Assembly: GCA_964247055.1 (NCBI GenBank)
Contig: OZ176051.1
Span: forward strand, 8,928,001 to 8,992,000
Source of the DNA: Paragordius varius
Taxonomy: Eukaryota; Nematomorpha
Direction: 5' to 3'
DNA: 64,000 bases
The first letter of the stretch is position 1, and each line of letters starts with the position of its first letter. Below, in pieces: positions 57,707-64,000 of this stretch. Below the pieces are notes generated by a model. The model worked only from the letters and a program-made list of their open reading frames with translations, ran no database searches and was not told the origin of the DNA. Made by a program: the position numbers and the translations under genes.

Positions 57707-59911
57707 AAATAGTAATTGTTTTCACATAGCATATGTTCACTATATTAGTTTTATTGATCAGAATAAATTGTAATTATATATTAAATAATTATATTGTTTT
57801 TAAGTTTGTTGTTAATCATCAAAATCAATTTCCATAATAAAATCTGTAAGGTTTTAACATATTTACGAATATTAACATATTTTTTTCTATGGCTTGATTT
57901 TGTTTTTATGCCCTTTTTGGCACAAATTAAACTATTATGTTTCTTGAGCCTAAATATTAAATTATTTCAATCTTTAATAACACTCGACGAATTTGGACTT
58001 TTTTGAGCACCACCACTCAGAATTTTTTGACTAATTTTAGTGTTCTAAAACCGAATCTGAAATTTTTTTTGATCCCCCTAATCAGAATTCAGAGATTACG
58101 GGTTTTTTAATTTTTTAAAAACAAGAGAAAATAGACATGAAATTAAATATAACTAAAAAAAGGTTATTATCGCATTAAATTAATACCATTTGATAAAGCG
58201 TTTTAAACTCTATCATAATCATAAATATGTCGTTTAAATATCAGGGAGAAAAAATACGGGTATAAACTTAAACACGTATAAATTTATATTAAAAAATATT
58301 AAAAGAGATGTTTTGTGGTTTAAACCTTCGTCTTTCAGTGAGGCTATGTTTTTGTTAGTTTTGGTTATTTTTAGTACTTCTTGGGGTTTTTCTCTTCGGT
58401 TGATTCTTACAAAAAACCATGATAATTATATCTAGTGGATATTATTTATTTTCAAAATCATGCGGTAAATTTGGAATTTCATGATGTTGGGTAGTCACCT
58501 CTAATACCTGGATGGTGGATATCTTACCATACTGTTATGGGCTACAATAGGCCACCTCTATTCTAATTTTTTCCATTTAATGATCGAATTCGTCTAACTC
58601 CATTACCTCATTGTATACCTTTTCCATATCTGGCATAATTAAATGAGCGCTTGAGGTATGTTATTTTGCTTGTGAAAGCCGCATATATCACACCATACAT
58701 AAGCCCTTTGAGATTTTTAATACTTTGATTCTTACCTTTTAATTTATTTAAATTCTATATTCTTAAAGTTTCGTACCCTATTTTTTTAATACACAGAATT
58801 TTTATATATTCAATAAATTCAATATTTTTTTATTGTATATTGTCTATTACTGTGTCGAGTAACAAGCCCGCTCGATAAGACGTATTTCTCGTAAAAAGAG
58901 ATAACAAACCTTCAGCAGCGATTTTGGGCAGTTTATATTTTTTAATTAAAGATCGACGGCATTTTTAGTTAAAGTTTATTATATGGATCATCAATAACAT
59001 TTTCTGTAGAGTCTTCGTTTATGGAAAAATCTGTGGTATCGTATACTGGGGCTGGTATATTTGGATCATTTTTGCATTTGTGTTCTAAAATTATAATAAA
59101 AATACCTGGCTTTGGACCATTTGCATCGTGCTCGTTTAAATATTATATGTAGAGGAATAATTGTTTTTTTAAAAATTAAATTCAAAATTAAAAAGTAAAT
59201 TTAAAAAAAATCCTATTGGCGGCCTCAATTTTTTGTTTTGTTTTGGCCTTTTCATGCCACTAGGTAACAGAAAAAAATGGGGTGATGTAAAACCTTGTTG
59301 AGCAGTGTAATCAGTGATGCCGAATTTTTTTCTGTGGCTGATGGTTTTACTTTGAGGAGTATCTGAAAATTTAAGGGTTTTGGGTTTATATAATTATTTG
59401 CTCTCATTATTCCAAATTATTATTTTCTTTGGTTTTATTAAAAGTAATTACCAAGCAAGACATATACGCGAGGTGTAGTGTCCAAAGTTCTGATTTAGCA
59501 GAAATATTTGTTATGGGCGCATTATAGTGCCAGACGAAAAATGGTTTGGATCGATATTTATGGATAGAAACGATTTAAGAATTCGAAATAATGGTGTCGC
59601 GTTGCGTTGATAGCAATAATGTATCGCAAAAATACATATTTATAGTTATATCACTACTTATCCTCAATTAAACAATTGGTTTTCATATATAAAATTGTAT
59701 CTTTCACCTGTTGCTTGTATAATTGCTTTCGCAAATTTAAAATGTTGTTGCCAAAGATATTGCTTTTGACTTTATCATCTAGCACCTTATTGACCTTCGA
59801 TTCATGGACTAGCGATGAGAAATATTTAAACCGAAACCACGTAATTAGATAAGTAAATAAACGTAAATTTTAGAAGTCAGCTAACCAAGTATTGCAAACA
59901 ATGTTTGAAAC
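57707..59911. other. Non-coding DNA downstream of CIR1
   Basis: Contains the CIR1 3' UTR start. No other gene, RNA or recognised element was found in about 2.2 kb. Confidence 0.35.
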
Positions 59912-59919
59912 ATATAGAC

Positions 59920-62900
59920 CAGTGGTACTCAAACCGCGGCCCTAAGAGTGCTTTAAAATTGCCCTATGACCATATTGATACTTAAATTATCTTTTTACTG
60001 ATGAATTTTTAAAATACACATAAACAAATTTTCGCTTATAATATTAATTTATTTTCTTTAGATTTTTTGATAATTTTTCTTTTTTACCCAATTTGAAATG
60101 TAGAAAAATTTCCCTACATAAGGATTTCAATATTTTGGCACACGTTGTTTTTGTTTCTGTTTTATTTTGATATTTTTATTGCATTCCTTTTTGTAGCAAG
60201 CCTTTCACCCAAACTCGCACATACATATTCTTTTCATTGCTATCCTGCATCATTTTTTATAATTCATTCCCATATATTTTTGAAATCAACATCCTTAAAT
60301 TTCAACCTGTTTTTTTATAGCATAATTAAAATTATATTCCTAATTTTTTAAAAAATTTACATAATATTTATACATAAATTCAAAGGATGACATCAAATGC
60401 TAAAACGTAAATTATACGATGAAAATCGCTTCTCAAAAAAAGTGGGAATTCTTTGTCGTTTTAAATAAAAATGTTGCTACCTGCGTCATATGTAAGGACA
60501 ACATAATTATAAAAAATACAATATTGAAAGATATTCAATTCATCATTTTATAAATTACCAGAAAATCATGAGGAAAGAAACGAAATATAAAAAACTAGCG
60601 TAAATCTCGTGCTGCTACGCAGCCCTAGGAAGTCCTTCGGACTTCTGGGGGGGAGGGGGGGCTCTTTTGATTTTATAAGCAATTTCGTTATGCGGAACGA
60701 AGTTTTAAAATGATTCACATAGTCTCATAAGTTTTCTGAAATTTGGCTCCAAAGGTATGCTGTATCGATATGATGGCGCAGTTGTAGGCGATAGCCCCCA
60801 ACCCATAGGCCAATATAAAAATGTAGTTAGATAAAAGTTTTTGCCTTTATACCTGAAATCATCGTTCATTCCTAATAGTTTATGGAAGAATGGCTTCAAA
60901 ACTAAATAATAGTTCAATGATAGCGCATTTTTTAGGGAGTAAAGGGCTTATTTAACGGCTAATTCACGCTCGACTAAAATTTTTGACTTTTTACGAATAC
61001 TTTGAGCAGCTATTGAACTCAAATGGCTTAATAGGTTTTCTGAAATTTAGCCCCAAAAGCACGCTATTTTAATATGACGGGTCAGTTTTTCGCGAGTAGC
61101 TCCTTACTCAGCAGCTATCATCAAAGAAACGCTTGACTAAAATTTTTCCCTTTCAACAGGGAATACGTGGAATCCTTATTGAATTTTTACGGTCTCATAC
61201 CCTGGGCGAAAAATAGATTTAAAAAATCATTTAAGTGGACTTTGTTTTTGTGAAAAAAGTGGCATTTTACGGGGAGAGCGGGTAAAAAGAGGGCCTAAAT
61301 TAAAAAAGCGAGACGACTATGTTTGGCGCAATCGAAAATAAGTAAACAAAAATTATATTTGAAATTGAATGGTCCAACACGTTCTCCGGAAAATTGTCTC
61401 AAAGACACGATTTTTGTGGACTTATGTTTTCAAAAAAACCCGTTTTTCACACGGGGTGGGCCCGAACTGGGGGCCTATTTCAAAAAAAGGGCGAAACTAA
61501 TGTCGGGGCATCTATTAATGAATATATTTTTTCGATATTATTTGAATGGGTCTACCGGTTTTCCGGAAACAGATCACAAAGCCAGCATTTTCCATTTTTA
61601 TAAATATATAGATTAAGAAATTTTACCAGAGAGAAAAATCTATTATGTCCATTGCTTTCTCCCAGGAAAAAGCTGTAACATTAGCTTCGTATGAAATTTG
61701 CTACATTTTGGGAAAAATATATGAAACCGTTTACTGATTCCCAACTAATAAAAGAATGTCGAAATGGTTGCACTTTTTTATTTGATAAATTCCATAATAA
61801 AAAACATATCATGAAGCAAATTAAAAAGCTTTAAATTTCTGATTCAACATGTGCTCGACGCATTGAAGATATGTCTAAATATATTTTTAAAATACATTAT
61901 TGGCTCTGAAAAACTGCAAATATTTTAGTATTGCTATTGATTCTAGCACTGATATTAGTTGAGATTAACGACAACATAATCAACGAGGAATATTTATAAT
62001 TTTTGCCAATGAATAATACCACGAAAGTAAGTGATTTTCTCGAAATAATTAGCACTTTTTTCGATAATAATGGTATATCTATGAAAAAATTGGTTTCAAT
62101 CTGCACAGATGGCTGTCCCTCTATGACTGAAATAAACAAGGGATTTATTCCTCTTTTAAAAAAAATATAATTTGCAAAATATTTTCTTTCACTGCTTTAT
62201 TCATCAAACTTGGTTTCGCGTGTAAAGGATAAATCACTCAATTCAGTAATTAAAACGGTTGTGGATATAGTTAACCACATCCGTGGCAGAGAATTTAACC
62301 GCCGTAAATTCAAAAACCTTCTGAAAGATATCCACAGTCAGTTTGATGATATTCTTTAGTACAACTCTCTGAGATGGCTAAGCTAAAGCAAAGTATTAAA
62401 TAGATTTTTTGTTTTAAGATATGATCTATTATTTATAAATCACAGAATGTTTGACGAGGAAATTAATAGTGATGAATGGTGTGTTTCATTAGCCTACTGA
62501 CAGTACTTATAAACTTAGGATTTACAAGTCTTCAAGAGATCAAAATAATAACCCAATTGGCTAATCAAATATTTGCTTTTGAAGAATAAATAATATATAA
62601 GATTTTATAAATTAAAAACTCCTATTTTTCCAACAATTAAAACAATTTATGAAGAAAATATGGAATACCGCGGAGATTAAAATAATGATAGATAATCATT
62701 AACCTTTTTATCTAATGAGATGAAATTCATCAAGAATTAATATTAAAAATTACTTAACTCGTTGAAAATCCATGGCATATGGATATATCCAATATTAATC
62801 AACTTGAGCATTTCGGTTTTGACCAGGCTCATTGAAGAATTCGTAGATTTCAAAAATGATTTCAATTTGTAGGTTATATTCAAAAATCGTAGAGAAAAAA

Positions 62901-63359
62901 GATATGTAGAGATTTAGCAAGATGTGCCAAATATATATGGAAATATATAAAAATGTGCTCAAGTTGTCCTAACTGTTTTTCCCACAACTTACACGTGTGA
63001 GACGACATATAAAAAAAATGAAGTATGTCAAGAATATATACATAAATCGCTTAACCGATGATCATATGGATGACGTATTGAGATTGGCCTGTCATGAGGA
63101 CCAATTTTATCAAAAATTATTGGTTAATATAAAAAAATGTTATCAAAATATTTTAAATATTTATTTAAACTAAATGGTGCAAAACGAGTTTTTACCTAGA
63201 TTTATATGCGATCCGCAAAAAATTGTGCTGATTTAGAGTATAAATATGTGCATATGTGTCAAATAGCTATGGAATATTTACCATTATAAGGTTCATGGCC
63301 TTCGGAAAAAAAAATATATTTTATTTGGCCCGTCAAATTTTTTTGGGTAAGTACCACTG
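59920..63359 (+). mobile_element. hAT transposon, copy C (CAGTGGTACTC ends), containing Helitron copy 3
   Basis: Same family as copies A and B. Left end CAGTGGTACTCAAACCGCGG; right end TAAGTACCACTG. Flanks ATATAGAC (59912-59919) and ATATACAC (63360-63367) agree at 7 of 8. Transposase remnants on plus: KAVTLASYEICYILGK (about 61670), SDSTCARRIEDMSKYI (about 61840), LVSICTDGCPSMTEINKGFI (about 62090) and KTVVDIVNHIRGREFNRRKF (about 62250). The frame is broken repeatedly. The Helitron at 60595-61612 interrupts it just before the FQEKAVTLASYE block. Confidence 0.88.
60595..61612 (-). mobile_element. Non-autonomous Helitron, copy 3, inserted in hAT copy C
   Basis: 1018 bp on the minus strand. The 5' terminus TCTATATATTTATAAAAATG is at 61612 and the 3' terminus ends CTAG at 60595, between host A and T. 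The hairpin GCTGCTACGCAGC and palindrome GAAGTCCGAAGGACTTC lie near the 3' end. It is longer than copies 1 and 2 because it keeps part of the roughly 317-bp unit (60700-61200) seen in the 46.6-51.9 kb array, linking them as one family. Confidence 0.85.
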
Positions 63360-63367
63360 ATATACAC

Positions 63368-63780
63368 GGTATTCAGTTTTAACAATTTTTAAAATTGTTG
63401 ATTACAAAAATATAGAAAAATTTCTTATATCTTTTCACTTAATATCATAAGAGTCATACATTATTATGGACAAGATTATATGTAGAAAAAAAATTTCCTA
63501 TCATTTTTTACTTTAGTCTGGGGGTTTAAAAAATCTTTTACACATACATTGTGCACAAAATTGGGTCGTATAAAATAAGATAAAAATATTTATTCTTATA
63601 GTTTAAAGTATAAGAACCTTCATGGTGCTTTTGGTTTTAGCATTACGAGTCATATAAGAAAAATATTATCAGCGGTAGTTTCTTCATATTTGAAATGGAT
63701 TTGCGCCTTTTTGCCAAATAAATTTTGGCGTGAAAACTAAATGCTTTTAATATATCATTAATTTATATAAAAAACAATAT
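63368..63780. other. Non-coding DNA
   Basis: AT-rich. Nothing recognised. Confidence 0.35.
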
Positions 63781-64000
63781 TCAGAAATCGTGTCTTTAAG
63801 ACGTTTTTCCAAAAACGTGTTGAACCATTCGATTTCAAATATGATTTTTTTACTCATTTTCGATTGCGTCGAACATAGTCGGCTCGCTTTTTTAATTTAG
63901 GCCTTCTTTTTACCCGCTCCCCCCGTAAAATGCCACTCTTTTCAAAAAAAATCGAATTTATTTTTCGCCCAAGGTATGAGATCGTAAAAATTCAATAAGG
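63781..64000 (+). mobile_element. Helitron copy 5, partial, cut by the window edge
   Basis: Matches the interior of copies 1 and 2: AAATCGTGTCTTTAAGACG, CGAACATAGTCGGCTCGCTT and CCCCCCGTAAAATGCCA. The 5' terminus is missing (the match starts mid-element) and the 3' part lies beyond the window. Its last bases match the longer copy 3 rather than the short copies. Confidence 0.75.

Noticed and set aside
57378-57773. 131-codon plus-strand frame overlapping the CIR1 last exon
   Set aside because: Frame-shifted shadow of the basic CIR1 C-terminus.
1-64000. tRNA, rRNA, spliceosomal RNA genes or CRISPR arrays
   Set aside because: No T-loop/anticodon pattern, rRNA blocks, U-snRNA signatures or spaced direct repeats were found by eye on either strand.

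Overview
The window is strongly AT-rich, gene-poor animal DNA. Six spliced protein-coding genes can be placed by homology: an MTR4 exosome helicase, FAM136A, NUDT6, the mitochondrial release-factor-like MTRFR, cordon-bleu (COBL) and CIR1. A seventh gene is an intronless rhodopsin-like GPCR. NUDT6, MTRFR, COBL and CIR1 appear complete, and MTR4 runs off the left edge. Genes with many introns, a GPCR, COBL and a wide animal-type transposon load all point to a metazoan.

The most distinctive trait is a class of ultrashort GT-AG introns. Six introns of 22-25 nt occur in four unrelated genes, each fixed by reading frame and protein conservation on both sides. Introns this short are known from dicyemid mesozoans and a few protists. 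A dicyemid-like or otherwise highly derived animal is therefore a reasonable inference, but it is not proven. Ordinary introns of 60 to 2800 nt coexist with them.

Layout. 1-3559: MTR4 (minus) and FAM136A (plus), head to head across 77 bp. 3560-7535: non-coding DNA, then a LINE with a PHD finger fused behind its reverse transcriptase. 7919-12525: NUDT6 and MTRFR in tight tandem on the minus strand, with a related LINE in a NUDT6 intron. 12526-25503: transposon-rich, with palindromic MITE-like elements, a hAT carrying a Helitron, a free Helitron, and one hAT nested in another with perfect target duplications. 25954-27498: the GPCR. 29740-32054: a mariner fragment and a TTF-type hAT. 32742-44570: COBL in 11 exons, its introns holding a 1.1-kb foldback, a LINE remnant and a small hAT MITE. 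46560-51922: a Helitron-related tandem array interrupted by a fossil Ty3/gypsy element. 52190-54975: more MITE-like copies, the last ending about 43 bp before CIR1 (55019-57706). 57707-64000: mostly transposons, namely a third copy of the CAGTGGTACTC hAT holding an inverted Helitron, and a Helitron cut by the right edge.

The host genes do not form one pathway. They serve nuclear RNA surveillance (MTR4), mitochondria (FAM136A, MTRFR), nucleotide hydrolysis (NUDT6), actin assembly (COBL), Notch/CBF1 repression or splicing (CIR1) and signalling (GPCR). The tight MTRFR-NUDT6 tandem and the MTR4/FAM136A pair are the only arrangements suggesting shared expression.
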